DNA of 45,082 nucleotides from the NCBI GenBank assembly GCA_019118365.1, contig DWZA01000107.1, forward strand, positions 1-45,082, read 5' to 3'. The translations under genes were made by a program, and so were the position numbers. Each line of letters begins with the position of its first letter. Within the stretch, counting starts at the first letter, position 1. This document shows, piece by piece, positions 17,308 to 26,824 of the stretch. Under the pieces are notes generated by a model. It had not been told where the DNA came from. It made no database searches and saw only the letters and a program-made list of their open reading frames with translations. Origin of the DNA: Candidatus Lachnoclostridium stercoravium (GTDB lineage Bacteria; Bacillota; Clostridia; Lachnospirales; Lachnospiraceae).

Positions 17308-17324
17308 AGTTTGAATATCAAAGT
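17308..17324. promoter_or_regulatory. FabT box overlapping the transcription start of fabH
   Basis: AGTTTGAATATCAAAGT: perfect arms TTTGA and TCAAA around ATA (core 17310-17322). It matches the known streptococcal FabT consensus AnTTTGAnTnTCAAAnTT. It begins one base after the -10 box, a position where bound repressor would block initiation. A FabT-like MarR protein is encoded at 37365-37811. Confidence 0.75.
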
Positions 17325-17355
17325 ATTTATGTTGGAGCAATAGATAGGATTAGCC

Positions 17356-18321
17356 ATGACAACGAGAATTATAGGAACTGGTTCTTACGCACCAGAAAAT
17401 GTGATCACAAATGACGACCTGGCAAAGATCATGGATACCAGCGATGAGTGGATTCGGTCCAGGACCGGGATCGGAGCAAGGCATATATGCGGCAAAGACG
17501 AAGGAGCGACCTATATGGCGATCGAAGCGGCCAAAAGGGCTGTGGAGATGGCGGGGATCGATCCGAAGGAGCTGGATATCATTATCGCGGGGACTTCTAC
17601 TCCGGATAAATGCCTTCCCAGCTGCGGCTGCGAGGTTCAGGCGGCCATCGGCGCGGTAAACGCGGTAGCTTTTGACGTAAGCGCCGCCTGCTCAGGATTC
17701 ATTTTCAGCCTGAATATCGTTCAGGGATTTTTCATGTCAGGAGTTTACCGGACAGCTCTTGTGATCGGCTGCGACGAGCTGAGCAAGATCATGGACTGGT
17801 CGGACCGGCGGACATGCGTTCTGTTCGGAGACGGAGCGGGCGCTGCGGTAGTCCGGGCGGAAGAGACGGGGATCCGTCATTTCCTCATGGGTTCCGACGG
17901 GGCGAGAGGCCCGGTCCTGGAATGTACCGCCAGGACTACAGGAAACTTCCTTACCGGCACCAGGCCGGATATCGGCTTTACTTCGATGGACGGCCAGGAA
18001 GTATTTAAATTCGCTGTAAAGAAGGTTCCGGAGTGCATTACGCAGCTTCTGGAAGAGACGGGCACAGATAAAGACGAGATCAAATATTTCATCCTCCATC
18101 AGGCGAATATGAGGATATTTGAGTCTATCGCTAAAAGGCTCAAGGTTCCGATGGAGAAGATCCCGGTCAATATCGAGCGCTACGGCAACACCTCCGGCGC
18201 GTCTATTCCGATCATTTTGGACGAAGTGAACCGGCAGGGAAAACTGGAACGGGGAGACAAGATCGTCATCGCCGGGTTCGGCGCAGGCCTTACCTGGGGA
18301 GCCGTGTTGATGGAGTGGTAA
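17356..18321 (+). CDS. fabH: 3-oxoacyl-ACP synthase III
   Basis: Thiolase-fold condensing enzyme, 321 residues, the usual FabH length. It joins acetyl-CoA (or a branched starter) with malonyl-ACP to begin chains. The triad is visible: Cys in S-A-A-C-S-G-F (about 113), His in H-Q-A-N-M-R (about 248) and Asn in Y-G-N-T-S-G-A-S (about 278). R-T-G-I near residue 38 and the ending G-A-G-L-T-W-G-A are typical. It is the first gene of the cluster, behind a FabT-box promoter. The Shine-Dalgarno is weak (TAGGA), so translation may be modest. A second promoter precedes acpP, so fabH may be expressed at a different level from the rest. Confidence 0.95.
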   Translation: MTTRIIGTGSYAPENVITNDDLAKIMDTSDEWIRSRTGIGARHICGKDEGATYMAIEAAKRAVEMAGIDPKELDIIIAGTSTPDKCLPSCGCEVQAAIGAVNAVAFDVSAACSGFIFSLNIVQGFFMSGVYRTALVIGCDELSKIMDWSDRRTCVLFGDGAGAAVVRAEETGIRHFLMGSDGARGPVLECTARTTGNFLTGTRPDIGFTSMDGQEVFKFAVKKVPECITQLLEETGTDKDEIKYFILHQANMRIFESIAKRLKVPMEKIPVNIERYGNTSGASIPIILDEVNRQGKLERGDKIVIAGFGAGLTWGAVLMEW

Positions 18322-18337
18322 AAAAGACCATTTTTAC

Positions 18338-18367
18338 TTGACAGGCATACAGTGACATAGTTATTAT
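18338..18367 (+). promoter_or_regulatory. Promoter ahead of acpP
   Basis: TTGACA (18338-18343), 18 bases, TATTAT (18362-18367). The leader to the acpP start is about 60 bases. No FabT-type dyad (TTTGAnnnTCAAA) is present here. Confidence 0.55.
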
Positions 18368-18434
18368 TGGTATTGATAGTAACAGGCAAAACGCCATAAA
18401 CTATAACATTTTTAATTAAAAGGAGAATAAGACC

Positions 18435-18668
18435 ATGTTAGAGAAAATGAAAGAAATTATTGCAGATCAGTTAAGCGTAGATGCAGATACGATCACAGAA
18501 GCTTCTTCCTTCAAAGAAGACTTGGGAGCTGATTCTCTGGATCTGTTCGAGCTGGTTATGGCTCTCGAAGATGAGTATTCTGTAGAGATCCCGGCAGAAG
18601 ATCTTGAGAATCTTTTAACAGTTGGTGACGTAATGCAGTATCTGAAAGCAAAGGGTGTAGAAGAATAA
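18435..18668 (+). CDS. acpP: Acyl carrier protein
   Basis: A 77-residue acidic helical protein. The phosphopantetheine-bearing serine is in G-A-D-S-L-D-L-F-E-L. It carries growing acyl chains between the cluster's enzymes, and acyl-ACP is also the known co-repressor of FabT. AAAAGGAGAA precedes the ATG. Its stop TAA overlaps the fabK ATG by one base, giving translational coupling. Confidence 0.95.
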   Translation: MLEKMKEIIADQLSVDADTITEASSFKEDLGADSLDLFELVMALEDEYSVEIPAEDLENLLTVGDVMQYLKAKGVEE

Positions 18669-19597
18669 TGAAAACAAGAGTAACAGAGCTGCTGGGTATT
18701 GAATACCCGATCATCCAGGGCGGTATGGCCTGGGTAGCAGAGCATAACCTGGCAGCCGCCGTATCAGAGGCGGGCGGATTTGGACTGATCGGAGGAGCGA
18801 ACGCTCCTGGAGAGGTAGTCCGCGAAGAGATCCGCAAGGCAAAGGAGCTGACGGATAAGCCGTTCGGCGTTAACGTCATGCTTATGAGCCCTCATGCCGA
18901 CGACGTGGCTAAAGTTGTTGTGGAAGAAGGTATCAAAGTCGTTACCACAGGAGCCGGCAACCCGGCGAAATACATGGAGATGTGGAAGAACGCAGGGATC
19001 AAGGTCATTCCTGTAGTCGCCAGCGTAGGCCTTGCCAGGATGATGGAAAAGGCAGGCGCGGACGCAGTGGTTGCAGAAGGCACAGAGTCCGGCGGCCATA
19101 TCGGTGAGGAAACGACGATGACACTTGTTCCGCAGGTCGTAGATGCAGTCAGCATACCGGTTATCGCAGCAGGCGGCATCGGCGACGGAAGAGGGATAGC
19201 TGCAGCGTTCATGCTCGGAGCTGAGGCTGTCCAGATCGGCACCCGTTTTGTTGTTGCGAAGGAGTCGATCGTACATGAAAACTATAAACAGCGCATTATC
19301 AAAGCAAAGGATATTGATTCCACCGTTACAGGCAGGAGCCACGGCCATCCGGTACGCTGTCTGAGGAACCAGATGACAAGAGAGTACATCAAGCTGGAAG
19401 CAGAGGGAAAATCCTTTGAAGAGCTGGAGTACCTGACCCTGGGGACCTTAAGAAGGGCAGTTATGGAAGGCGACGTAACAAACGGCACAGTCATGGCAGG
19501 ACAGATCGCAGGCATGATCAAGAAAGAGCAGACCTGCAAAGAGATAATTGAAGAGATGATGGCGCAGGCAGAAACGCTTTTAAAAGGAGCCAGATAA
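18668..19597 (+). CDS. fabK: Enoyl-ACP reductase II (FMN-dependent)
   Basis: FMN-dependent TIM-barrel enzyme, 309 residues, that reduces the double bond of trans-2-enoyl-ACP with NAD(P)H in the last step of each elongation cycle. Seen: P-I-I-Q-G-G-M-A-W-V, the G-F-G-L-I-G-G loop, E-G-T-E-S-G-G-H-I-G and P-V-I-A-A-G-G-I-G-D-G-R-G, the flavin phosphate loop. It replaces FabI, which is absent from the window. Its stop overlaps the fabD start by one base. A second, longer flavoprotein of the wider nitronate-monooxygenase family closes the cluster at 26824. Confidence 0.92.
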   Translation: MKTRVTELLGIEYPIIQGGMAWVAEHNLAAAVSEAGGFGLIGGANAPGEVVREEIRKAKELTDKPFGVNVMLMSPHADDVAKVVVEEGIKVVTTGAGNPAKYMEMWKNAGIKVIPVVASVGLARMMEKAGADAVVAEGTESGGHIGEETTMTLVPQVVDAVSIPVIAAGGIGDGRGIAAAFMLGAEAVQIGTRFVVAKESIVHENYKQRIIKAKDIDSTVTGRSHGHPVRCLRNQMTREYIKLEAEGKSFEELEYLTLGTLRRAVMEGDVTNGTVMAGQIAGMIKKEQTCKEIIEEMMAQAETLLKGAR

Positions 19598-20520
19598 TGA
19601 GTAAAATTGCATTTATTTTCCCTGGCCAGGGAGCTCAGAAGGCCGGGATGGGAAAGGATTTCTACGAGGAAACAAAGACTGGAAAAGAGGTATTTGATAC
19701 CGCCAGCGAATTGCTTGGCTTTTCCATGCCGGAATTGTGTTTTACAGAAAATGACAGATTGGATATTACAGAGTATACGCAGGCGGCGCTGGTGACTACC
19801 AGCATTGCCATGATGAAGGTCCTTATGGAAAGGACTGGCATCAGACCTGATGTGTCAGCTGGACTGAGCCTGGGAGAATATTGTGCATTGGTGGCCGCTG
19901 AAGTTATGAGCGAGGCGGATGCCATTACTACAGTCAGGCAGAGAGGCATCCTGATGCAGGGAGAGGTGCCGGTAGGCGTAGGCGCCATGGCAGCGATCCT
20001 TGCGCTGGATGCATCTAAGATCGAAGAAGTTCTGGGCGGCATGGAAGGCGTGGAGATCGCCAATTACAACTGTCCGGGGCAGATCGTTATCTCCGGCCTG
20101 AAAGAGGCCGTAGAGGAAGCCAGCGTAAAACTGAAAGAAGCAGGAGCAAAGAGGACGGTCATGCTGAATGTCAGCGGCCCATTCCATTCATCCCTTCTGA
20201 AGGGCGCGGGAGAAAAGCTGGGAGAGGTTCTGGAGAAAGTAGAAGTACATACTCCGGCTATTCCGTATGTGGCAAATGTGACGGCGCAGTACGTGACAAA
20301 GGCGGAAGATGTAAAGCCGCTCCTGAAAGAGCAGGTATCTTCTTCTGTAAGATGGCAGCAGAGCGTAGAGACTATGCTGGCGGACGGCGTCGATACATTT
20401 ATCGAGATCGGGCCGGGGAAGACCCTGTCCGCTTTTATAAAGAAGATAACAAAGGACGTAAAAGTAGTCAATATAGATTCCATCGCGGCTATCGACGCCC
20501 TGGTGGAGAAAGGGCTGTAG
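19597..20520 (+). CDS. fabD: Malonyl-CoA:ACP transacylase
   Basis: 307 residues, alpha/beta-hydrolase-like acyltransferase. It moves malonyl from CoA to ACP. The nucleophile elbow is G-L-S-L-G-E-Y-C (Ser about 92), with the N-terminal [11 protein letters not shown] oxyanion loop, Q-R-G near 117 and the catalytic His in G-P-F-H-S-S. It is coupled to fabK by a one-base overlap. A 6-bp hairpin (20539-20553) lies in the 43-bp gap before fabG, directly against the fabG ribosome site GGGAGGAG. Confidence 0.95.
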   Translation: MSKIAFIFPGQGAQKAGMGKDFYEETKTGKEVFDTASELLGFSMPELCFTENDRLDITEYTQAALVTTSIAMMKVLMERTGIRPDVSAGLSLGEYCALVAAEVMSEADAITTVRQRGILMQGEVPVGVGAMAAILALDASKIEEVLGGMEGVEIANYNCPGQIVISGLKEAVEEASVKLKEAGAKRTVMLNVSGPFHSSLLKGAGEKLGEVLEKVEVHTPAIPYVANVTAQYVTKAEDVKPLLKEQVSSSVRWQQSVETMLADGVDTFIEIGPGKTLSAFIKKITKDVKVVNIDSIAAIDALVEKGL

Positions 20521-20563
20521 GAGCTACAGCTTTAAAGACGCCGTAAAACGGCGGGAGGAGAAT

Positions 20564-21304
20564 ATGTTAGAAAATAAAGTAGCAGTTGTAACGGGGGCAA
20601 GCCGCGGGATCGGACGCGCGATCGCCATCCGTCTGGCCAAGGACGGCGCGGCAGTGATCGTCAACTACAACGGCTCCGCAGCAAAAGCGGAAGAAGTTGT
20701 AAAAGAGATCGAGAGTTTTGGAGGCAAAGCAGAAGCGATCCAGTGCAATGTTTCTGAATTTAAGAGCGCCGAAGAATTTTTAGGCGGCGTTGTTAAGAAG
20801 TACGGCAGGGTGGACATCCTGGTCAATAACGCCGGGATCACCAGAGACAACCTTCTGATGAAGATGTCAGAAGAAGAATTTGACGCAGTCATCGATACCA
20901 ACTTAAAGGGAGCGTTTGACTGTATCCGCCACATTTCCCGTCAGATGTTAAGGCAGAAGGGTGGAAGGATCATCAATATCTCTTCTGTATCCGGCGTTGT
21001 GGGAAATGCAGGACAGGCGAATTACAGCGCTTCAAAGGCAGGGGTCATCGGCCTTACAAAGGCCACGGCCAGAGAGCTGGCAAGCCGCGGGATCACGGTA
21101 AACGCCATTGCTCCCGGATTTATCAGCACAGAGATGACGGACGCGCTTTCCGACTCTGTGAAAGAGGGAGCGGTAGCGCAGATCCCCATGAAGCACTTTG
21201 GAACGACAGAGGATATCGCGAATACCGTTGCGTTTTTGGCCTCTGAGGAAGCCGGATACATCACAGGTCAGGTGATCTGCGTAGACGGCGGCATGGCGAT
21301 GTAA
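20564..21304 (+). CDS. fabG: 3-oxoacyl-ACP reductase
   Basis: Classical short-chain dehydrogenase, 246 residues. It reduces 3-oxoacyl-ACP with NADPH. The cofactor loop is [18 protein letters not shown] follows; the catalytic Ser is in I-N-I-S-S-V-S-G and the Tyr/Lys pair in N-Y-S-A-S-K-A-G. The C-terminus D-G-G-M-A-M is standard. It precedes fabF by 11 bp with AGGAGAG as ribosome site for the latter. Confidence 0.95.
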   Translation: MLENKVAVVTGASRGIGRAIAIRLAKDGAAVIVNYNGSAAKAEEVVKEIESFGGKAEAIQCNVSEFKSAEEFLGGVVKKYGRVDILVNNAGITRDNLLMKMSEEEFDAVIDTNLKGAFDCIRHISRQMLRQKGGRIINISSVSGVVGNAGQANYSASKAGVIGLTKATARELASRGITVNAIAPGFISTEMTDALSDSVKEGAVAQIPMKHFGTTEDIANTVAFLASEEAGYITGQVICVDGGMAM

Positions 21305-21315
21305 GGAGAGAAGAT

Positions 21316-22554
21316 ATGAAAAGAAGAGTGGTAGTAACTGGTCTGGGAGCTATTACTCCAATCGGCAACGATGTGGACAGCTTCTGGAACGCATTGAAAG
21401 AGAAAAAAGTAGGGATCGGACCGATCACATATTTTGATACAACGGAATACAAGGCAAAGCTGGCGGCGGAAGTAAAAGATTTCGACCCGAAGAATTATAT
21501 GGACCCGAAAGCCGCAAAGAGGATGGAGCGTTTTTCCCAGTTCGCAGTAGCCGCGTCAAAGCAGGCTCTTGAGGACGCGGGCATCGATATGAGCAAGGAA
21601 GATCCCTATAAAGTGGGAGTTGCCGTAGGCTCAGGCATCGGAAGCCTTCAGTCTGTAGAGAGAGAATATAAAAAGCTTCTGGACAAGGGACCGGGGCGCG
21701 TGAATCCGCTCCTGGTACCGCTTATGATCAGCAATATGGCGGCCGGCAACGTTTCTATCCAGTTCGGCCTGAAAGGAAAGAGCATCAATATCGTAACTGC
21801 CTGCGCTACCGGTACCCACTGTATCGGAGAGGCGTTCCGCTCCATCCAGTATGGAGAGGCGGACGTGATGGTAGCAGGCGGCGCGGAAGCCAGCATTACC
21901 CCTATCGGAGTAGCTGGATTTACCGCTCTTACCGCGTTAAATACAACCGACGATCCTCTGAGAGCGTCCATTCCGTTTGATAAGGACAGGAACGGCTTTA
22001 TCATGGGCGAAGGATCAGGCGTGGTAGTTCTGGAATCCTTAGATCACGCCCTTGCAAGGGGAGCGAAGATTTACGCGGAACTTGCCGGATACGGCGCTAC
22101 CAGCGATGCGTTCCACATCACTTCCCCGGCGGAAGACGGAAGCGGCGCTGCGAAGGCCATGGAATTTGCCATCCAGGACGCAGGCATGAAGCCGGAGGAT
22201 GTAGACTATATCAATGCTCACGGAACAGGAACTCATCACAACGATCTTTTCGAGACGCTGGCGATCAAGGCGGCTTTTGGCGAGCACGCCCATAAGGTCA
22301 GGATCAATTCTACAAAGTCCATGATCGGACATCTGCTGGGAGCGGCAGGCGGCGTGGAATTTATCACCTGCGTAAAATCTATCGAAGACGGTTTCGTACA
22401 CGCTACAGCAGGACTGGTGAACCAGGACGAGGAATGCGACCTGGATTACACAAAGGGCGAAGGCGTGCCGATGGAAATAAACTGCGCGATCAGCAACTCC
22501 CTGGGCTTTGGCGGCCACAACGCGACCTTGCTGGTTAAAAAGTACAGGGAATAG
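21316..22554 (+). CDS. fabF: 3-oxoacyl-ACP synthase II
   Basis: Elongating condensing enzyme, 412 residues. It carries out malonyl-ACP condensation in chain extension and, in species with it, temperature-dependent unsaturated synthesis. The triad is Cys in V-T-A-C-A-T-G-T-H, His in N-A-H-G-T-G-T and His in K-S-M-I-G-H-L-L-G-A-A-G-G. The C-terminal S-N-S-L-G-F-G-G-H-N-A loop is present. AccB begins 14 bp later. There is no FabB paralogue in the window, and unsaturated-acid enzymes beyond FabZ are not apparent. Confidence 0.95.
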   Translation: MKRRVVVTGLGAITPIGNDVDSFWNALKEKKVGIGPITYFDTTEYKAKLAAEVKDFDPKNYMDPKAAKRMERFSQFAVAASKQALEDAGIDMSKEDPYKVGVAVGSGIGSLQSVEREYKKLLDKGPGRVNPLLVPLMISNMAAGNVSIQFGLKGKSINIVTACATGTHCIGEAFRSIQYGEADVMVAGGAEASITPIGVAGFTALTALNTTDDPLRASIPFDKDRNGFIMGEGSGVVVLESLDHALARGAKIYAELAGYGATSDAFHITSPAEDGSGAAKAMEFAIQDAGMKPEDVDYINAHGTGTHHNDLFETLAIKAAFGEHAHKVRINSTKSMIGHLLGAAGGVEFITCVKSIEDGFVHATAGLVNQDEECDLDYTKGEGVPMEINCAISNSLGFGGHNATLLVKKYRE

Positions 22555-22568
22555 GGGGTAGTTCAGCA

Positions 22569-23114
22569 ATGGAAGTAAAGGATATCATAAAGTTAATGCA
22601 GGCTGTTTCAGAAAACGGCCTGACCAGCTTTGAGCTGGAAGAGGGCGATACAAAGCTTTCTATCAAAAAGAAAGCGGAAGGCCCTCATACAGTAGATTTC
22701 AAGATCGACAACAATATGCCGGCTATGGCCGCGGCTATGCAGGCCCAGGCGGCAGGCGCCATGATGGCGGCAAACGCCGCACAGTTTACCGCTGCGCAGC
22801 CGGCCATTCCTGCGGCAGCGCCTGCAGCGGCTCCCCAGGGCGAGGCTGCTCAGGAAAGCGGCGGGAGCGATATCCAGTCGGATAAGGTAGTGAAGTCTCC
22901 TCTTGTAGGCACGTTCTACAGCGCACAGTCTCCGGATGCAGAGCCTTTCGTAAAAGTAGGGGACACAGTCAAGAAGGGACAGGTTCTCGGCATAATCGAG
23001 GCGATGAAGCTGATGAACGAGATTGAAAGTGAATATGACGGTGTTGTAGAGGCTGTTCTGGTTGAAAATGAAGAGGTTGTAGAATACGGTCAGCCATTAT
23101 TTAGGATCCGATAA
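22569..23114 (+). CDS. accB: Biotin carboxyl carrier protein of acetyl-CoA carboxylase
   Basis: 181 residues. The N-terminal 60 residues are the helical assembly region (I-I-K-L-M-Q-A-V-S-E-N-G). A long Ala/Pro/Gln-rich flexible linker (about residues 60-95) follows, then the biotinyl domain with the acceptor Lys in E-A-M-K-L-M-N-E-I. The linker is longer and more alanine-rich than in E. coli. The protein shuttles carboxybiotin between AccC and AccDA. A strong hairpin without a T-run lies in the 83-bp gap before fabZ. Confidence 0.95.
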   Translation: MEVKDIIKLMQAVSENGLTSFELEEGDTKLSIKKKAEGPHTVDFKIDNNMPAMAAAMQAQAAGAMMAANAAQFTAAQPAIPAAAPAAAPQGEAAQESGGSDIQSDKVVKSPLVGTFYSAQSPDAEPFVKVGDTVKKGQVLGIIEAMKLMNEIESEYDGVVEAVLVENEEVVEYGQPLFRIR

Positions 23115-23141
23115 ATACCGCAGCGAGAATGCAGATGATGG

Positions 23142-23173
23142 CAGCCTTTCGGAGAATATCTTCCGGAAGGCTG
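23142..23173 (+). other. Intercistronic hairpin between accB and fabZ
   Basis: CAGCCTTTCGGA (23142-23153) pairs with TCCGGAAGGCTG (23162-23173), with one G-T wobble, around an 8-base loop. No T-run follows. The likely role is mRNA processing or stabilisation, balancing AccB against downstream products. Confidence 0.55.
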
Positions 23174-23197
23174 TAGCGTTAAAGAAGGAGAAAATAT

Positions 23198-23620
23198 ATG
23201 TTAGGAATCAAGGAAATCGAAGCGATCATCCCGCACAGGCATCCATTTCTTCTGGTAGACTGTATCGAGGAAGTAGAGCCGGGCGTAAGAGCCGTAGGCT
23301 ATAAGGCGGTAACCTTTCACGAACCGTTTTTCGCAGGCCATTTTCCCCAGGAGCCGGTCATGCCGGGAGTGCTGATCGTGGAAGCGTTAGCTCAGACTGG
23401 AGCGGTGGCGATCTTAAGCGTAGAGGAGAATAAAGGAAAAGTAGCGTATTTTGGAGCGATCAACAGCGCGAAATTTAAGAGAAAAGTAGTTCCGGGGGAC
23501 AAGCTGAAGCTGGAATGCGAGATCATCAAGCAGAAAGGCCCGGTAGGGATCGGAAAAGCTACCGCCAGCGTCGACGGGAAGGTAGCGGTATCTGCAGAGC
23601 TTACTTTTATGATTGGATAG
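23198..23620 (+). CDS. fabZ: 3-hydroxyacyl-ACP dehydratase
   Basis: Hot-dog-fold dehydratase, 140 residues. It removes water from 3-hydroxyacyl-ACP to give the enoyl-ACP used by Fab[13 protein letters not shown]-x-G-H-F ([13 protein letters not shown]) with the catalytic His, and E-A-L-A-Q-T-G are visible; the catalytic Glu is in the last. AAGGAGAA precedes the ATG. The stop is 9 bases before the accC start. Confidence 0.95.
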   Translation: MLGIKEIEAIIPHRHPFLLVDCIEEVEPGVRAVGYKAVTFHEPFFAGHFPQEPVMPGVLIVEALAQTGAVAILSVEENKGKVAYFGAINSAKFKRKVVPGDKLKLECEIIKQKGPVGIGKATASVDGKVAVSAELTFMIG

Positions 23621-23629
23621 GTGAAAGAG

Positions 23630-24985
23630 ATGTTTGATAAAATATTAATCGCCAACCGCGGCGAGATCGCGGTCCGCATCATCCGCGCCTGCAGAGAGAT
23701 GGGGATCAAGACCGTAGCCGTTTATTCAGAAGCCGACAGGGAATGCTTACATACCCTTCTGGCGGATGAAGCGATCTGCATCGGACCTGCTCCGTCCACG
23801 CAGAGCTATCTGAACATGGAGCGTATCATTGCCGCGACCGTTGCTTTAAAGGCGGACGCCATCCATCCCGGATTCGGCTTCCTGTCAGAGAACGCCCGTT
23901 TCGCGGAATTATGCCAGAAGTGCAATATCACATTTATCGGCCCTTCCGCAGATATCATTAATAAGATGGGCAATAAGTCAGAGGCAAGGAAGACCATGAT
24001 GGAAGCGGGGATCCCCGTAGTGCCGGGCAGCAAAGAGCCGGTATACACGGCGGAGGACGGCCTGGCAATGGCAAAAGAGATCGGCTTCCCGGTCATGATC
24101 AAGGCGTCGTCCGGCGGCGGCGGAAGAGGTATGAGGATCTCCAGGAGCGAAGAGGATTTTGAAGCTAATTTCCAGAACGCCCAGCTGGAGTCCATCAAGG
24201 GATTTTCCGACGATACCATGTATATCGAGAAATATATTGAGAAGCCAAGGCATATTGAGTTCCAGATCATGGCGGATAAATATGGCAACGTAGTCCACCT
24301 GGGAGAAAGAGACTGCTCGATCCAGAGACGCCACCAGAAAGTCCTGGAGGAGTCTCCGTCCGTAGCGATCTCCCCGGAGCTTAGAAAGATCATGGGAGAG
24401 ACGGCGGTCCGGGCGGCAAAGACCGTAGGATATGAAAACGCCGGGACCATCGAGTTCCTTCTGGATAAAGATAAAAACTTCTACTTTATGGAAATGAATA
24501 CCCGTATCCAGGTAGAGCATCCGGTAACGGAGATGGTAACAGGCATCGACCTGATCAAGGAGCAGATCCTGGTAGCTTCCGGAGAACCTTTAAGCGTGAA
24601 GCAGGAAGACGTCGTTATAAGCGGCCATGCCATCGAATGCAGGATCAACGCAGAGAATCCTCAGAAGAATTTTATGCCGTGTCCTGGCAGGATCACCAAT
24701 ATCCTCATACCAGGCGGAAAAGGGGTGCGTGTAGATACCCATATCTACAGCAATTATACGGTTCCTCCCAACTATGATTCCATGCTTTTGAAGCTGATCT
24801 GCCATTCCAAGGACAGAGAGACAGCGATCGCCAAGATGAGAGGGGCATTAGGAGAATTGATCATCGAAGGGATCGATACGAACATCGATTTCGAATTTGA
24901 TATCTTAAGCAATGAAGCATTCCAGGATGGAGATGTGGATACAAACTTCATTCCGACCTATTTCCCGCAGTATTGTAAAGAATAA
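23630..24985 (+). CDS. accC: Biotin carboxylase
   Basis: ATP-grasp enzyme, 451 residues from the ATG at 23630 (AGGTGA nearby; an in-frame GTG at 23621 would add three residues). It carboxylates biotin on AccB using ATP and bicarbonate. Seen: K-I-L-I-A-N-R-G-E-I-A-V-R-I-I-R-A-C, H-P-G-F-G-F-L-S-E-N, the glycine-rich lid S-S-G-G-G-G-R-G-M-R, E-M-N-T-R-I-Q-V-E-H-P-V-T-E and R-I-N-A-E-N-P. The gap to accDA is 57 bp and holds a GC-rich hairpin of the GTGC/GCAC type. Confidence 0.95.
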   Translation: MFDKILIANRGEIAVRIIRACREMGIKTVAVYSEADRECLHTLLADEAICIGPAPSTQSYLNMERIIAATVALKADAIHPGFGFLSENARFAELCQKCNITFIGPSADIINKMGNKSEARKTMMEAGIPVVPGSKEPVYTAEDGLAMAKEIGFPVMIKASSGGGGRGMRISRSEEDFEANFQNAQLESIKGFSDDTMYIEKYIEKPRHIEFQIMADKYGNVVHLGERDCSIQRRHQKVLEESPSVAISPELRKIMGETAVRAAKTVGYENAGTIEFLLDKDKNFYFMEMNTRIQVEHPVTEMVTGIDLIKEQILVASGEPLSVKQEDVVISGHAIECRINAENPQKNFMPCPGRITNILIPGGKGVRVDTHIYSNYTVPPNYDSMLLKLICHSKDRETAIAKMRGALGELIIEGIDTNIDFEFDILSNEAFQDGDVDTNFIPTYFPQYCKE

Positions 24986-25042
24986 CAAGGCGTGCGCTGG
25001 CAGGAGCCGGCACAGAGCAAAGGTTAATAAGGAGAGATACCG

Positions 25043-26824
25043 ATGTTAAAAGATATGTTTAAAAAGACTTATACTTTGATCGACACAAAGTATAAGCGGC
25101 CGGGAAGATCCGAGGAACCTTCGATTCCCCAGGGATTATGGAGAAAGTGCAATAAGTGCGGCCAGCCGATTTATGTTGAAGACGTAAGAAATAATTACTA
25201 TATCTGTCCGAAGTGCAACGGATATTTCCGCGTCCATGCTTACCGCAGGATCGAGATGGTCATTGATCCGGGAACCTTCGAAGAATGGGACAAGCACATG
25301 GAATTCAGCAATCCCTTAAATTTCCCAGGCTATGAGAAAAAGGTCCAGGCGGCAAAGGAAAAGACAAAACTGGACGAGGCTATCGTAACCGGAAAAGGCC
25401 GGATCAACGGACGCGAGACTGTGATCGGAGTCTGCGACGCGCGGTTTATGATGAGCAGCATGGGCCATATCGTAGGCGAGAAGATCGCCAATGCTGTGGA
25501 AAGAGCTACAGCGGAAAAACTTCCGGTGATCATTTTTGCATGCTCCGGCGGCGCCAGGATGCAGGAAGGGCTTGTGTCTCTTATGCAGATGGCCAAGACT
25601 TCAGCTGCCTTAAAGAAGCATCATGAAGCCGGCCAGCTGTTTATCAGCGTGCTGACAGATCCTACTACAGGCGGAGTGACGGCCAGCTTTGCCATGCTGG
25701 GAGACATTATCCTGGCAGAGCCAAACGCCCTGATCGGATTCGCAGGTCCACGCGTGATCGAGCAGACTATCGGCCAGAAGCTTCCGGAAGGATTCCAGAG
25801 AGCGGAGTTCCTTTTGGAGCATGGTTTTGTAGATAAGATCGTAGAGCGTGAAGATCTGAAGGATACTTTAAGCCAGATCCTGAAGATGCACGAAAGGAAA
25901 ACTCCTGAGGAATGCGCCCGTCTGATACGGGAAGCGCAGGACGAGGAGAAACGTGTGGAAGAGCTTCACGCCCAGGATAAGAAAGACGAGACGGAAAAGG
26001 AAGAAAAAGGCCGTTCATCGAAGAAAAACAAAGAAGAGGCAGAAAAGACGGCATGGGACAAGGTGCTCCTTTCCCGTCAGGCAGACCGTCCGGCGGCGCT
26101 GGATTATATCCGCGCGATCTTTGATGAGTTTATAGAATTCCATGGCGACCGGTATTTTAAAGACGACGGTGCGATCGTCGGAGGTATCGCCACGTTCAGA
26201 GGGATACCGGTAACCGTCATCGGCCAGCAGAAGGGCAAGAATACCAAGGAAAATATTAAGAGAAACTTCGGAATGCCGTCTCCGGAAGGCTACCGCAAGG
26301 CGCTCCGGCTGATGAAACAGGCGGAGACGTTCGGACGCCCCATCATCTGCTTTGTAGATACGCCAGGCGCGTTCTGCGGCATTGAAGCAGAAGAGAACGG
26401 GCAGGGAGAGGCGATCGCAAGGAACCTGTTCGAGATGTCCGACCTGAAGGTTCCGGTGCTTTCTATCATGATCGGAGAAGGCGGCAGCGGCGGCGCCCTT
26501 GCTATGGCTGTGGCCAATGAAGTATGGATGATGGAAAACGCCATTTATTCTATCCTTTCCCCGGAAGGCTTTGCCTCGATCCTCTGGAAAGACAGCAAAA
26601 AAGCTCCGGAAGCTGCAAAGTATATGAAGATCACGGCCAAGGATATTTATGAATTGCATCTGATCGAGCGGGTGATCCCGGAAAAGGAGCCTGCGTCCAG
26701 CGAAACGCTTCCGGCTATCGCAGAGGATATCAGGCGCGATTTAGACGACTTTTTGAAAAAATATCTTCCTGTTCCAGGCGAAGAGCTTGCGCAGCAGAGA
26801 TATGAAAGATTCAGGAGAATGTAA
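25043..26824 (+). CDS. accDA: Fused acetyl-CoA carboxylase carboxyltransferase (beta-alpha)
   Basis: 593 residues. Residues 1 to about 290 are AccD (beta), with a four-cysteine zinc ribbon C-N-K-C-G...C-P-K-C near 35-58 and a crotonase-type core ([10 protein letters not shown]). A charged Lys/Glu linker (about 300-335) joins it to AccA (alpha), starting near W-D-K-V-L-L-S-R and including G-D-R-Y-F-K-D-D and [10 protein letters not shown]. The enzyme transfers the carboxyl group from carboxybiotin to acetyl-CoA. The fusion fixes a 1:1 ratio of the two halves. The frame is continuous with no internal stop or start; the downstream flavoprotein begins at the overlapping TAATG. Confidence 0.95.
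   Translation: MLKDMFKKTYTLIDTKYKRPGRSEEPSIPQGLWRKCNKCGQPIYVEDVRNNYYICPKCNGYFRVHAYRRIEMVIDPGTFEEWDKHMEFSNPLNFPGYEKKVQAAKEKTKLDEAIVTGKGRINGRETVIGVCDARFMMSSMGHIVGEKIANAVERATAEKLPVIIFACSGGARMQEGLVSLMQMAKTSAALKKHHEAGQLFISVLTDPTTGGVTASFAMLGDIILAEPNALIGFAGPRVIEQTIGQKLPEGFQRAEFLLEHGFVDKIVEREDLKDTLSQILKMHERKTPEECARLIREAQDEEKRVEELHAQDKKDETEKEEKGRSSKKNKEEAEKTAWDKVLLSRQADRPAALDYIRAIFDEFIEFHGDRYFKDDGAIVGGIATFRGIPVTVIGQQKGKNTKENIKRNFGMPSPEGYRKALRLMKQAETFGRPIICFVDTPGAFCGIEAEENGQGEAIARNLFEMSDLKVPVLSIMIGEGGSGGALAMAVANEVWMMENAIYSILSPEGFASILWKDSKKAPEAAKYMKITAKDIYELHLIERVIPEKEPASSETLPAIAEDIRRDLDDFLKKYLPVPGEELAQQRYERFRRM

Noticed and set aside
18338..18434. Second FabT box before acpP
   Set aside because: No TTTGAnnnTCAAA dyad is present; only TATTGATAG-type sequence that does not fit the consensus.
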